Origin: Prorocentrum cordatum
Lineage: Eukaryota; Sar; Dinophyceae; Prorocentrales; Prorocentraceae
DNA length: 64,000 bases
Direction: 5' to 3'
NCBI GenBank assembly: GCA_963575745.1
Contig: CAUYUJ010015731.1
Coordinates: 220,259 to 284,258, forward strand
The translations under genes and the position numbers were made by a program. The notes beneath the pieces were generated by a model that did no database searches, was not told where the DNA came from, and saw only the letters and a program-made list of their open reading frames with translations. Positions within the stretch are counted from its first letter, which is position 1. Every line of letters starts with the position of its first letter. Shown one piece after another: positions 21,154-32,966 of this stretch.

Positions 21154-22215
21154 CTGGATTGTGGAGTCACAGGTGTACTCGACTCGGTTCGACAGACGGT
21201 CCCCCGCGCAGAGCTTGCGGCCATTGTTGAGTGCCTTCGATGCGTTGACCCTGCCCAAGATCTGCGCGTGGTCACCGACCATGCCAATATTGTCAATGGT
21301 TTCCAGGCTGGCCGAGCGGCCTCTGCGAGGCTGGCTAATTTTGATCTCTGGTGGGAATTCTGGCAGCTCCTCTCGGAGCGATCTGGGGACTTCCAGGTTT
21401 CTCATGTTCCCAGCCACCTGCTGGAGGATTCCCAAAAGCTCGCCCGTTTTGGCGACTCTGTAGACTGGGACCATGTTGTGCTCAACTCTGTTGCTGATGA
21501 GCTTGCTGACCTGCGTGCTCTTGAATGCCAGGTCCCTAATGGAGTTGTTCAGGCATATAATGAGCTCGTCGCCAATGCCTGTGCTATCCTCAAGCGTAAT
21601 GCCTCTATCATTCTCGAGTGTGCTGCCCTCAAGGCCGAGCCTGATCGCAGGCTGCGCAAGCAGCCCATTGATCTTGTGCTCCGCAGGCGTCGGTGGATCG
21701 ACGCCGATGTGAGGGGTTCGTCGCACGTTTGGGAGTTCGGTTCTGGCGTTTGGACTTGTGGGATGTGCAAGGCTTCGATCTCCGATGTTGCCCCCTCGCT
21801 CCGCGCGAGGCTCCGCTCTGCTTGCCCTGCTTATGGAGGAGGTGGAGTTGGGAGTTCGGTTTCGGTGGAGGCGGAGGAGGTCACTGTTAAAAAGTGGGCG
21901 AGGCCAGGTCGGGCCCTGGCCGCCAGGGACGACTCCCTCTGGCGTCGCCTGAGGCTTGACCCGCCCCCACAGCGAGCTGCGCCTTGGGTCGCTGGCAAAG
22001 CGGTCCACCCTGCACACGTCTTGTGGCAGAAAGGTGCGTTCACCTTTTGCGGCGAATGCGGCTCGTGGGCAATAGCTCGCCCTGACTCCCTGCGGGAGCC
22101 TTGTCCTGTGGCCGCGCTTGGACCGCACGCCAAAACTAAGCACCAGCTCGAGGTTTCACAGCGGGTTTGCAAAGGCCTCCCGCCGTCTAAGACCTCCAAG
22201 AGCTGGATGCCGTAA
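21154..22215 (+). pseudogene. Retroelement 3' end: RNase H domain and Cys-pair tail
   Basis: An open frame of about 354 codons from the codon after a TGA at 21151 to the TAA at 22213. The beginning is typical RNase H: RQTVPRAELAAIVECL (acidic site) and LRVVTDHANIVNGFQAG (acidic site). SHVPSHLLED carries the conserved His region, and NSVADELADL the last acidic site. The C-terminal half has two Cys pairs, WTCGMC and FCGECGSWA, probably zinc-binding. The first acidic strand of RNase H is missing and the frame is closed upstream, where the CTC array ends, so the element is 5'-truncated. It would have removed RNA from the RNA:DNA hybrid during reverse transcription. Probably the same lineage as the remnant at 11690-13140. 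Confidence 0.8.
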
Positions 22216-22304
22216 TTCCTTTTCCCTGCCAGGCAACCCCTGCATCTCTTGCACTCTGGAGTTTGGTTGGCAGCGGTGCACTGGAATGGATCCTCCTCTC
22301 TCTC

Positions 22305-22735
<431 letters not shown>

Positions 22736-22829
22736 TCTCTGTGTCCCCCCTCTGGGAAGCTGTGGACTCCTCCGAGATCCTAATACCTCCTCGTCGTCCT
22801 CCTCCCCCCCTCCCCGTGCACACGCGACC

Positions 22830-24323
22830 GCGAACATGACGACACTGAGGATGAGGATGAGGATCAGGATAAGGATAAGGACAAGGATGCTGCTGCTGAT
22901 GATGCTGATGGTGATGACGATGATGCTGATGCTGCTGCTGGCGCTGATGATGATGATGATGGTGATATGCTGGCGATGAGGATGCTTCTGATGGTGATGA
23001 TGAGGGTGAGGATGATGGTGATGGTAATGGAGACGATACTGATGACGATGATGATGCGGGTGATGATGAGCATCCTGTTGGTAATGATGATGCTGCTGAC
23101 GATGATGATGCCGGTGACGATGGCGATGTCGATGGCGATGGCGACGATGACCATACGACTGCTCGTAAAGATGAAGATGCTGATGCTGCTGATGATGATG
23201 ATGCTGCAAGGGAAGATGCTGTTGATGATGCTGGCGATGCTGACGACGATCATGTTGATTATGTTGCTCATGATGTTGCATATGATGCAGATAATGGTGC
23301 TGCTGATGATGATGGCGATGATGGCGACAACGATGATGATAATGATGCTTCTGCCGCTGATGAGGCTGATGATTATGATGATGATGCGGACGTGGGTGCT
23401 GATGCGGGCGCGGATGATGATGCTGATGTTGATGATGATGCTTATGCTGATGTCGTTGCTGATGCTGCTGTTGATGATGCTGATGCTGGTGGCGATGCTG
23501 TTGTTGATGATGATGCTGATGAGGACGACGATGATGATTCTGATGACGATTATGATGGTGGTGATGCTGATGACTGGGTGAGATGATGATGGTGATACTG
23601 ATGATGGTGGTGATGATGATGATGCTCATGATGATGCTGATGATGCTGCTGGTGATGATGCTGATGGTGATGATTACGCTGGTGATGGTGATGGCGATGG
23701 TGATCGTGATGATGATGCTGGTGATGCTTCTGCGCGTGCTGGTGGTGCTGATGCTTGTGATGGTGATGATGATGATGATGATGATGCTGATGATGACGAT
23801 GATGGTGGTGATGATGATGATGATGGTGATGGTGATGGCGATGGCGACGAGGCAGAGGAGACGGTGGAGGAGGAGGCGGAGGAGGAGACGAAGGAGGCGC
23901 GGGGGAGGAGGAGGCGGAGGAAGAGCAGAAGGCGGTGGGAGGTGCAGGGAGCATCAAGATGAGGAGGAGGGAGAAGGTTCGATGGATGGAGGATTGAAGA
24001 GGATGGTGATGCTGATACTGATGATGATAATAAAGATGATGCTGAAAGTGATGATGGTGATGATGATGACGATGACGATATTGATGATGCTGATGCTGAT
24101 GATGCTGTTTATGTTGATGATTATGTTCTTATCATCAGTGCTGATGGTGATGACGATGACGACGACAATGTCGACGATGACAATTATGCTAATGATGATG
24201 CTGAGGCTGATTTCGATGATGACGATCATGCTGATGATACTGATGATGCTGATGCTATTGATGATGATGGTGGTGGTGATGATGCTGATAATGATGATGA
24301 TCAGGATGTTGATGATGATGATA

Positions 24324-24398
<75 letters not shown>

Positions 24399-24410
24399 TG
24401 AATAATGGTG
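22830..24410 (+). repeat. Long degenerate (GAT)n array with GNN phase
   Basis: About 1.5 kb of GAT-derived triplets in which G is largely kept at one position and the middle base varies (GAT, GCT, GGT, GTT, GAC). One plus frame from about 22969 to a TGA at 23584-23586 stays open for about 206 codons with hardly any non-GNN codons but no ATG. It would encode an Asp/Ala/Gly/Val chain. A GGA block lies at 23865-23945. More likely a decayed microsatellite than a gene, but the phase constraint is notable. Confidence 0.8.
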
Positions 24411-24924
24411 GTGGTGGTGATGGTGATGATGATGCTGCTGCTGATGATGATGATGCTGCTGCTGCTGCTGCTGATGATGATTGTGATTTGATGATGAGGA
24501 CGACGAGGAGGAGGAGGAGGAACAGGATGGATAGGAACACTATGAGGAGTAAGAGAAGGAGGGAGGAGGTGAAGGCCGCCGCCCTTGGTGCCCTGTGCAT
24601 CCCAGACTCGTCGGGGCAACACCCAGGAATGTTCCCGTGCCGCGTTCCCTGAATCCCTGCTGGACTTCTCCTTGGTGCGCCTGGACTCGCTTCGAGGGGC
24701 CGGCCGTGGCGCTCTGAAGCCTTCCACCAGGGCCCCGATCTCAATCGTCCGAATCCTCCTCCGCGCAGTCCAGGCGACCTGCTGCTGCGGGCGAGGATTG
24801 TCCGCCCCGCCGACGGGCTGGACATGGGCCTCTACGAGAGGTGCCTGCAGGCCCCACCCGTGCGCGCAGACGAGATGCCCGGGGGAGGGGCACCTCTTAC
24901 GGCGGGCGCGGGGAGGTCCTCCCT
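24411..24924. other. Coding-like stretch, orientation unclear
   Basis: 24780-24850 (+) reads LLLRARIVRPADGLDMGLYE after a GCAG. On the minus strand 24590-24770 reads RTIEIGALVEGFRAPRPAP. Either could be an exon. No splice pair settles it. Confidence 0.3.
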
Positions 24925-25515
24925 CCTCTCTCTCCGTCTCCCCACTTCTCGTCCTTCCCTCCTTGCCCCCCCATCCCCCCCTTTTTGTTCCTCTCTCCTC
25001 CTCCCCCCTGCTCGTCCCTCCCTCCTCGACCTCCTCCTCCCTCCTCTCCCTCTGCCCTCCGCGCGAGGGAGGGGTGAAGAAAGGACACAATGAAGAGGCG
25101 GATGGACAAAACACATTGGGGAAACACGGACGTCAAGAGGGGGAGCACGGACCGTGGAATGAGACGGGGCGCGCGGAAGGGGCGAGGGTGGGAGGAAGAG
25201 GAGGGGGATGAGGAGGGTGGGACGGACGGGGGGGAACGGGACGAGAGTGAGGAGGGTGAGGAGGGGCGGTGGAGGCCAGGAGGAGGAAGAGGAGGAGGGA
25301 GGAACCGGATGAATTCTTGTGGGGGATGCGGAGGCGGAGGCCGAGCAGGAGACGTATGGGGCTAGGACTCCTGGGAAGTGCGCGCAATGATTTTTGGGCT
25401 TGAAGGGGGCTTTAAAGGTTTCGAGGGGGAGGAGGAGGGGGAGGGGGAGGAGGAGGAGGAGGAGGAGGAGGGGGAGGAGGAGGAGGAGGGAGGAGGAGGA
25501 GGGGAGGAGGAGTAG
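24925..25515. repeat. CT-rich block followed by GA-rich block
   Basis: 24925-25070 is pyrimidine-rich (CCTCCCTC type). 25080-25290 and 25420-25515 are purine-rich (GGA, GGGA). Arms of opposite strand bias side by side could fold. A family H end-like ACACAATGAAGAGGCGG lies at about 25086. Confidence 0.7.
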
Positions 25516-25684
25516 GCGTGGAGGACCCGAGTAAATACAAGATGCATCAGTGATGCTGCAAGAGGCCCTCTCGTCCCAGCTTCCCTCCTCGTGCAGGCCT
25601 CTACAGGATTTCCACTGCCCTGCAGCAGATGGCCCCAGTGCAGAGCCAGCGCCCCAGTGGTCTGCCATTCAGTCCCCTGAGGAT

Positions 25685-25745
25685 TTCTCCTCCTCCTCCT
25701 CCTCCTCCTCCTCCTCTTCCTCCTCCTCCTCCTCCTCCTCCTCAG
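25685..25745 (+). repeat. (CTC)n array
   Basis: About 60 bp of CTC/TTC triplets. Confidence 0.85.
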
Positions 25746-26182
25746 TCCTGAGGTCTGCCCAGTGAGTTCAGTCCTTGGCCCAGCGGGGTCCCCGTGCCGA
25801 AAACGAAACGACTTGGCATCCTTCCTGCGCGTGATCGAGAAGGCGGCACGCAACGATCATACCGTTCGGCGGCATTCCCAGCGCGATCTCCATACAGTGC
25901 CGTTTTTGATGCATGCTCCGCGTGCGCATCATGCACGAAAAATCAAGGGATCGAGCATTGAAAACAACGAGGAGTTCATGCACAACTTTCGTCATACGTG
26001 AATCATGTATGAAACATCTGATGTTTTAAATCCCATGTGTTCACACCTGCCCTGTATTGTCGAGTCCGAAGGGTGGACGAAACCGTTGGAGGCGGACATC
26101 TCCACGCGAAGGCGAGGCCTCGGTCCAGTTCCTGGGCGGTCTGGGGCTCCAGGTCAGCCAGCCGTGTTCTTTCGAAGTCTAT
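25746..26182. other. Unassigned sequence
   Basis: Mixed composition, lower GC than its neighbours at 25800-26020. No exon or element supported. Confidence 0.3.
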
Positions 26183-26190
26183 GCCTCGGA

Positions 26191-26433
26191 TTAAGCCGGG
26201 CCTGTCCCCCTACAGGGGGAGTGTCGACTAAAAATAACAAATACCCCAAACATAATCCAAATATAGTCTGGGGGATTCTCGACGAAAGGTTAAAAATACC
26301 CAAACATTAGCAAAACATGCTCCAAACATAGTCTGGGGACTTATGTTTGAGTGTTGTTTTTTGCCGGGGCATGCTTGGGGTATTTTTTATTTTTCGTCGA
26401 AAACCCCCCTGTAGGGGGACAGGCCCGACGTAA
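26191..26433 (+). mobile_element. TIR element family A, copy 2
   Basis: At 243 bp, the longest complete copy of the family. Ends TTAAGCCGGGCCTGTCCCCC and its complement. Target duplication GCCTCGGA (26183-26190) and GCCTGGGA (26434-26441). The interior holds a duplicated segment with CATAGTCTGGGG, which explains the extra length. Confidence 0.92.
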
Positions 26434-26441
26434 GCCTGGGA

Positions 26442-27344
26442 GTTTGGCGACTCTTCTCCACTCGGCTGGCGGGGGTCACGCCGAATAGATCGATGGAGGC
26501 AACTCCCTGCGCAAACCGATCTGAATCCAGGCAGATCGAGGTACATCCAGAGATCTCCAGGCCAGTCTGGGGAAATCGTGGACGCTCCCGCGCGAGTCCA
26601 GGGACAGTAGAAGTCGTCAAGCTCTCAACGAGTTCTCACGAGCTTAGAGAATATATTTTCGAGGTTCCTTTCGAAACTCCAGGTTAGGGGATCTAAGTTA
26701 TTATGCCATCCATTCTTGATTCCACTGTGGTCTGTAGAGTGGTGGGGGCCTGATCATTCAGTCCAGTCTGGGGTCCACGTCTTCGTTTAGCGGGGCGCGC
26801 TTGTTTGGCTTGCCTTTCCGCTTATTCTGCGGACCATCAGCGGTGTGCGGGTGACGTTATTGTTGCGGTCAATGTCGTCGTCTGGGACGCTTGACCTCCT
26901 CCTTGTCTTCGTTCCTCTCTCTCTGTTCTCTTCCTCTCCGCCTTCCTCCTTCTCCGCCCCCTCCTTCCTCCTCTTGAGCTACCATATTGCACAGCAGTTC
27001 GGATGCCTCGTTTAAGTTGGTGGTCTGTGGTGGATGGGAGCTCCTATGGCATTCGTGCTCTGGCACCTGCCCCTCGCGCTCCTGCTCCAATTATCATGCT
27101 AGATACCTAAATCAATCAGCAACTAGAAACAAATGTGATACTTGACACCTGCAGGGCCAATCTCGGTCCGATCGATCCGATTCGATATCGACTCCGGCCC
27201 GTCCGATCCGATTCGGTTCCGCCTCTCCGGCGATCCGAAGCGGACCGCACTTTGTGAATGTCTTGGCGCGACTATCTGATGCGATTTGAACTGCGTGCCG
27301 ATGCGGCCCGATGTCAGGCGGGGCTAGAACCAGAATTTGTCGTT
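26442..27344. other. Unassigned, with a CGATCCGATTC-rich patch
   Basis: 27160-27245 repeats GATCCGATTCG words; related words occur at 60420-60500 and 63620-63680. A CT-rich stretch lies at 26895-26975. No gene supported. Confidence 0.35.
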
Positions 27345-27520
27345 GCGGAGCCTTCCGGAACGCTCTCAGAGCGTTCTGGAGCGCTCTGGATCGGCTGCGG
27401 CGCCCGATGCATCCTCCGGAACCGCCAGATCTCAGAGATCCCCGACTCTTCCTGGTCCAGTCTTGCTCAGGTCCTGGCTTCGTCGTATCATTCAGTCCCG
27501 ATTCGATGCTGATGGATCTT
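27345..27520 (-). repeat. Dispersed repeat J, copy 1 (inverted relative to copy 2)
   Basis: The reverse complement reads GGAGGATGCATCGGGCGCCG, followed by AACGCTCTGAGAGCGTTCC. It matches 39690-39835 read on the plus strand over about 140 bp. The AGCGTTCTGGAACGCT-type palindrome inside it suggests a fold-back origin. Confidence 0.65.
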
Positions 27521-27649
27521 GCCCGTGCCAGGTCCGGCGAGAGTTTGAGGCCTATTACTGCCCCGCGGGGCTGCCCGCGACGAGAACAGGGTGACGTGCG
27601 CGGGCGGCGCGCGCGGCCGCAGAGAAGAGATCTGAGGGGTTCGCGGCCA

Positions 27650-27769
27650 GGAGGAGGAGGAGGAGGAGGAGGAGGACGACGACGACGACCACGACGTTGA
27701 CGACGAGGACGATCACGACGACGATGACGACGATGCTGACGATGGTGATGGTGATGGTAATGGTGACGC

Positions 27770-27858
<89 letters not shown>

Positions 27859-28496
27859 CTGATGCTGATGCTGCTGCTTATGATGACGATGATGACGATG
27901 ATGCTGATGATGCTGATGAGGATGATGAGGATGATGATGTGAAGGAGGATGATGGTAATGTCGCTGATGATGATGAGTATGCTGCTGATGATGATGCGTA
28001 CTTCGATCATTGCGATTTTGATGACGATAATGACGCTGACGCTGACAACGATGATATTGATGATGACGATACGGATGATGATATGCTGATGATGACGACG
28101 ATGATGTCTATTATGATGATCATGATGGTGATGGTGATGGTGTTGCTGGTGGTGATCGCAGTGATGTTGAATATGCATATGAAGATGATGCATGATGATG
28201 GCGATGATGATGGTGATGAAGATGGTGAGGCTGTTGATTGCGATTATGACGATTTCGATGATGATCATGACGATGATGACGATGCCACTGACAATGACGA
28301 TGTCAATGATGATGCATATGGTGATCATGGTGCCGATGCTGATTACGATTTTGATGATGCTGATGATGATGACGATGATGATGTTACTGATGATGTCAAT
28401 GCTGGTGATGATGAGTAGGGTGATGCTGATGAGGTTGCTGCTGCTGATGATGATGATGATGACGCTGATGATGATGCTGCTGCTGATGATGATGAA

Positions 28497-28539
<43 letters not shown>

Positions 28540-28600
28540 CTGATGCTGATGCTGATGCTGATGATGATGATGATGATGATGATAATGATGCTGGAGGAGG
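27650..28600 (+). repeat. Long (GAT)n array, partly GNN-phased
   Basis: GGA, then GAC, then a pure GAT core (27760-27855), then a degenerate stretch to 28600. 27940-28418 is open in the GNN frame for about 160 codons (Asp-rich), comparable to the array at 22830-24410. Confidence 0.9.
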
Positions 28601-28879
28601 ATCACGAGGAACAGTACTAATACCATGAGAACGATGGCATTGTGATGCCCATCGGATTCGTGCGCATCTTCCTAGGTTTGGGCTGTATTCCCACCTCGGC
28701 TCTCCAGTGGTCTCTGCCAGGCCTCTGCCTGCAACGACTCCGTGGGGTCGCCATCGCCGATTCGTCTTTTCTGCTTCGCAGTGCAGCGCGATGCCGATAA
28801 CAACTGAAATGCCAACCGAAGGGCAACATACGGCACAACTCTGGCCTGGAGTTCCGCGCGGATTTATTGTTACGCGCCA
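28601..28879. other. Unassigned sequence
   Basis: Nothing recognised between the GAT and TG arrays. Confidence 0.3.
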
Positions 28880-28881
28880 GG

Positions 28882-28939
<58 letters not shown>

Positions 28940-29045
28940 GCGTGCGCGTGTGCGTGTGCGTGTGCGTGTGTGTGTGTGTGTGTATGTGTGTGTGCGTGCG
29001 TGCGTGCGTGTGTGTGTGTGTGTGTGTGTTTGTGTCTGTGTGTGA
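28880..29045 (+). repeat. (TG)n array with CG interruptions
   Basis: About 165 bp of TG dinucleotides with GCGTGC islands; starts with a (GC)n run. Confidence 0.95.
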
Positions 29046-29049
29046 GACC

Positions 29050-29760
29050 ATTCTTTAATCCACCAAAGGGATAACGCATGTTACCCCCCTTCCCCCCCGT
29101 AGCGGTAACGTCCCGGCTCCGATCCAGCGTGCGATCCCGGGCAGCCTAGGGGTCTGTTGTGCACGCGGGCGTGCACTACGGTGCACGCAGGCAGTGATGT
29201 GTGTACGGGCGTGTTGGCGCACGCATCTGTCGTTGCAGCAGCAGCAGCCGTGGTGTACGCAGGCATAAAGGGTGTACGCAAGCATAGTGGTGTACACATC
29301 ACAAGCCCTATGGTGTACGCAGCCGCCGTGGTGTACACAACCGCTGTAGTGCGCAAGGTCGCTACGATGTAAGCGTGCGTTGTGGGCTATACTGGACCCG
29401 CGCACATCTTCGCACTTCTTCCTCCTCCTCCCTCTTCGTTCCCGTGCACACAGTCGTTGCGTTTCACATTCGCTGTGGGCTCAAAATGTCCAAGCGTTCC
29501 TCGGCCCAGAAACACCAATAATCACAATCAGATCGTAAGGTTGGATATGATACATTTGGCCCACCAGCAATTTCCCAGACTTTGGCTCCGTCGGGACCGT
29601 GGAGGTGTACGCAAACTTTGTGGTACACGCAGGCAGTAGTGTGCATGCGGAAGGGGTGCTGAAACAGCAGCTGTGGTGTCAATGATCACAAGCGTTGCGG
29701 TGCAGACGGCTGCTGTGGTGGACATCGGAGTTGCTGCGTGTATAGATGTGTTCTCCCGAA
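29050..29760 (+). repeat. Minisatellite region, unit like GGTGTACGCAGNCGN
   Basis: Two blocks (29150-29375, 29600-29755) of degenerate 18-22 bp units with GTGTACGCA cores. They flank a unique segment (29485-29600) containing CCAAGCGTTCCTCGGCC and TTTCCCAGACTTTGGCTCCG. The same block-unique-block order recurs at 34060-34520, so this is a duplicated composite repeat. The GATAACGCATGTTACCCCCC motif at 29069 has a reverse-complement match at 34618. Confidence 0.6.
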
Positions 29761-30254
29761 GACAAGTATCGCTGCCATCGTGGTTCCCAGAGTGGGGGCT
29801 AGCGGGAGTTTCCTGCCGTTTTTCTTGGTGCGCCTCCCGCTGCGCCTCATTCTGCTCCTCCTGGGCCTCCTCCGCTGACGCTCGCGCCGCTCCCGCTCCC
29901 GCCCCTGCCGCTGATCCTGTTGCTGCCGCTCCTGTTGCTCCTCCTGCTGCCTCTCCTGCTGCTCCTCCTGCTGCCTTCTCTGCTGCCCCTCCTGCTGCTT
30001 CTTTCGCTGCGCCTCCTTCGGCGACGGGCCTGGGGGGAAGTGAGAGGGGCGCGAGCTTCTCAGAAGGCTGGCCTTCCGAAAAGTATTGGAAGTCCCGCCG
30101 CCTCCTGAGAAGGCCCGACCTCTTTCACCTTCCCCCCAGGGTTCGCCGCCGATTCCTGCTGCTGTTTTTTTTGTTTTGATCCTCCCGTTACACACGGTTC
30201 TTGCACCGTCGTGCGAAGAGGCTGTGGTGGCCACGCGCCCTTTGGTGTCGCATT
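29761..30254. repeat. Unassigned, with a GCTCCTCCTGCTGCC minisatellite
   Basis: 29890-30010 has 15-bp units CTCCTGCTGCY. Plus frames are Ala/Pro-rich, the minus frame Gln/Glu/Arg-rich. Neither is convincing as a gene. Confidence 0.45.
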
Positions 30255-30400
30255 TCGTGACCCCGTCCCTCTAAGAAGAAAAACGCATAAACATGACCTT
30301 TCGACGGTCCGCGCGGATTCCTTGGATCTGCGCTGGGGCTCCCTGGCGGCGCTTCCGGCGCCAGGGAGCCCCAGCGTGCAATTCTCGAGCAAGGTGGGGC
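30255..30400. mobile_element. TIR element family E, copy 2, with a strong hairpin
   Basis: Outer arm AAGAAGAAAAACGCATAAAC, then GGTCCGCGCGGATTCCTTGG, then ATCTGCGCTGGGG. The core at 30332-30375 is a perfect 17-bp stem GCTGGGGCTCCCTGGCG with a 10-base loop. The right outer arm is not recognisable, so the copy may be truncated. Confidence 0.65.
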
Positions 30401-30459
30401 GCCACTTCCATGAAGTACAACTAACAACTGATCACGCTGCTCCTCCAGAGAGAAGGGGC

Positions 30460-31430
30460 TCCAGTTGCGCAGGTCGACCTGGACACGATGGCGAGTGTCC
30501 CGCTGTACGTCCCCACCTGGGACCGCTCGAAACCGTCCGGTTTCTTGCTGGACTCCGAGGGCCAGCGCGCCTTTTCCACGCTCGACCACTCCTTCGCATG
30601 TGCCCCCAAAGTAGACATCGTCCCCATCGGCGAGCCCCCCGCGAACGCGAACCCCGTGGAGACAGCCTGGCCGGCCCCAGGTGCCCACAGCACGATTGGG
30701 GCACCAAGACTTGTTCCTCAGGCCGTACCCGTACATGCGCTTGTTCCTTTCCACACGCGGCGAATACCTCCTGATTCCTCTGCGCGCCATCCAAAGCTTT
30801 CGAAGGCAGATGTCGTCTTCCATGGGAGTGATAATGGATGCGATTTCGCACCTGGTAGCTTCGTCGTGCAACGCATCCTGGGCCGCGTCTGGAGGAAACA
30901 TTCCCAGTGCATGTCGTTCTACGGGGCGCACGCCGCGAATCATAGTTCGCGGCATTTGGAAGCCGAGATCCCTTTGTCAATCGTCGCAGGGCCATCCAGG
31001 GCCACTCCTTCGGGCGCACGGGTTTCCAGGGGGACCCCACGCAGCCTGGCGCTGCCGAGGAAAAGGGTGAGGCCCTGTTGCGCCGGATCACGAACCGCGG
31101 GGTCTCCGAGCTCGTCTCGATTCTCCAAGGGTGCACAGACGACCGCGGTAAGGCGTGGACGCTGCACCCTCGCTCGCCCAAAGAATTGGACCAGCCCGAA
31201 GACCTCCACGGTCCACATGGGGCACTCCCGATGGAGTTCTAGTCGCTCCAGAGCGAGAAGCGAAGGGAGGACGGGCAATTCGAGGGCCTCCACCGCGAGG
31301 CGCATGATTTCGCCTGGGACATGACCAGGCGCCATACTTTCTTTTCTTTCAAGGTGCGCGCGGGAGACAGGAAGTGCCAGCAGTGCAAGGTAGCCATCAC
31401 CGCCAGGATGGACGCCACTAGTAGTAGTAA
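30460..31430 (+). other. Coding-like stretch, strand and frame unresolved
   Basis: Three plus frames in turn read like protein. 30488 on: MASVPLYVPTWDRSKPSGF. 30681 on: LFLRPYPYMRLFLSTRGEYL. From about 30950: RRAIQGHSFGRTGFQGDP, then RRITNRGVSELVSILQGCTD, a TAG near 31242, then EGLHREAHDFAWDMTRR. However the minus strand is also open for long stretches (for example MEDDICLRKLWMARRGIRRY), and 30940-31430 has no stop on that strand. It may be a frameshifted gene remnant or several exons. I do not recognise a family. Confidence 0.35.
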
Positions 31431-31440
31431 GTCGTAGTAA

Positions 31441-31500
<60 letters not shown>

Positions 31501-31541
31501 CAGTAGTAGTAGTAGTAGTAGCAGCAGTAGTAGTGTTAGTG

Positions 31542-31609
<68 letters not shown>

Positions 31610-31610
31610 C

Positions 31611-31642
<32 letters not shown>

Positions 31643-31733
31643 CGTACGAGTACGACTATTACTAGTCGTAGTAGTAGTAGTAGTAGTAGCAGCGGTAGTA
31701 GCAATAGTAGTAGTAGTAGTAGTAGTCTTAGTC

Positions 31734-31764
<31 letters not shown>

Positions 31765-31811
31765 GAGTCGGAGTAGTAGTAGTAGTAATAGTCGTCGTAG
31801 TGGTAGTAGTA
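31431..31811 (+). repeat. (AGT)n array left of the gap
   Basis: About 380 bp of AGT triplets with a few AGC and CGT units. An internal inverted repeat GTCGTACGAGTACGAC lies near 31649. Confidence 0.95.
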
Positions 31812-31911
31812 NNNNNNNNNNNNNNNNNNNNNNNNNNNNNNNNNNNNNNNNNNNNNNNNNNNNNNNNNNNNNNNNNNNNNNNNNNNNNNNNNNNNNNNNN
31901 NNNNNNNNNNN
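31812..31911. other. Assembly gap, 100 N
   Basis: Exactly 100 undetermined bases, a conventional placeholder length. True size unknown. Confidence 1.
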
Positions 31912-31924
31912 TACTACTACTACT

Positions 31925-31964
<40 letters not shown>

Positions 31965-32010
31965 GACTACTACGGCTACTACGATTACTACTAGTACTAC
32001 TGATACTACG
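31912..32010 (+). repeat. (ACT)n array right of the gap
   Basis: ACT triplets, that is, the reverse complement of the AGT array on the left of the gap. Confidence 0.95.
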
Positions 32011-32480
32011 ACTGTCGTCGTCGCCGTCGTCGCCGCTGCTGCGTCGGAGCCGCAGGGGGAGCTCTCCGCGGGGGCCCTGAGTGGGCGCCCGAGAGGGTCT
32101 TGCGGATCCTGGAGCACAATAGCTACCAGCAGTACCTTTCGGGGGGCCCGTGCCGGAGGATGACGCCCCCGAGGCTTTCGCTGCTGTCGGAGAGGCGGCG
32201 CTGGCGGGCCCCGCCGAGAAGCAGCCGCCCGCGCCGACGTACTCGACCACGTCGGTTTCGGGGAAGCCGCAAGGCGTCGCATGGGGATGGGGGATTGGGT
32301 TTTGTGTCCGGCACGCAATCGTCGGCGAAACATGGTTGCGACATCGCGTGGACATGATATGGCCGCGATCCAGAACGGCTGTTCCACGGAGTGCCCCATG
32401 CAGGGCCCTCTTATTTTGGGGCGGCATTGAAGATCGCGCGCGCTGCGTGGCAGATGTCGGAATTCGCCTTGTGAACGATT
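32011..32480 (+). other. Coding-like fragments, unassigned
   Basis: Two plus frames read RVLRILEHNSYQQYLSGG (about 32090-32145) and then VPEDDAPEAFAAVGEAALAG to about 32300. A frameshift or a short intron would be needed to join them. Not recognised. Confidence 0.3.
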
Positions 32481-32966
32481 GAAAGCGCGGGGGGGGGGGC
32501 GGGAAGGAGAGGCGAGAGGGGGGGGGAAGGAGGAGGGAAAGAACGGGAGGGGGGGTAAGAGGGGGGGGGGGAGGAAGGGGGACCTGCCGCATCGGGGGTC
32601 CCTGACCACCCCGCTCAACGCGAACGCCGCGGAGGAGCGCCTGCTGCGCCCCCGCCGCAGACGCAGGTGGATCGCCCGCTCTGCCGCCCAGTTGCGCCGC
32701 CGCGTCCTTTTCCGCCGCTCCCCCGAGGTTTGCGTCGACGAGGGCGAGGGGGGAGGGGGCCGGGGGCGCCGGGGGCGGCTTCCCCCCGCCTGCTTCCGCC
32801 AGGGCGTGGGCGACGCGGCTCCGATCCTGAAGGGGCCGGGCCGTCCGCCGAGGGCGCCGAGGGCGCCCGGGAGGAGGATGGGGGAGGGGGCGGGGTCGTC
32901 CGCCAAGGGCGCGGCCGCCTCGGAACCGGCCGCCCGCGCGAGGGACTCGTGCGACGGGGTTCTCAG
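32481..32966. other. G-rich tract, then unassigned GC-rich DNA
   Basis: 32487-32585 is almost pure purine with G runs of up to 10, a candidate G-quadruplex-forming stretch. The remainder is GC-rich with artefactual frames. Confidence 0.45.

Noticed and set aside
20182-22143. 653-residue minus-strand frame with Arg/Gly/Glu runs
   Set aside because: It is the antisense of the CTC array and of the RNase H remnant. The plus strand carries the recognisable motifs.
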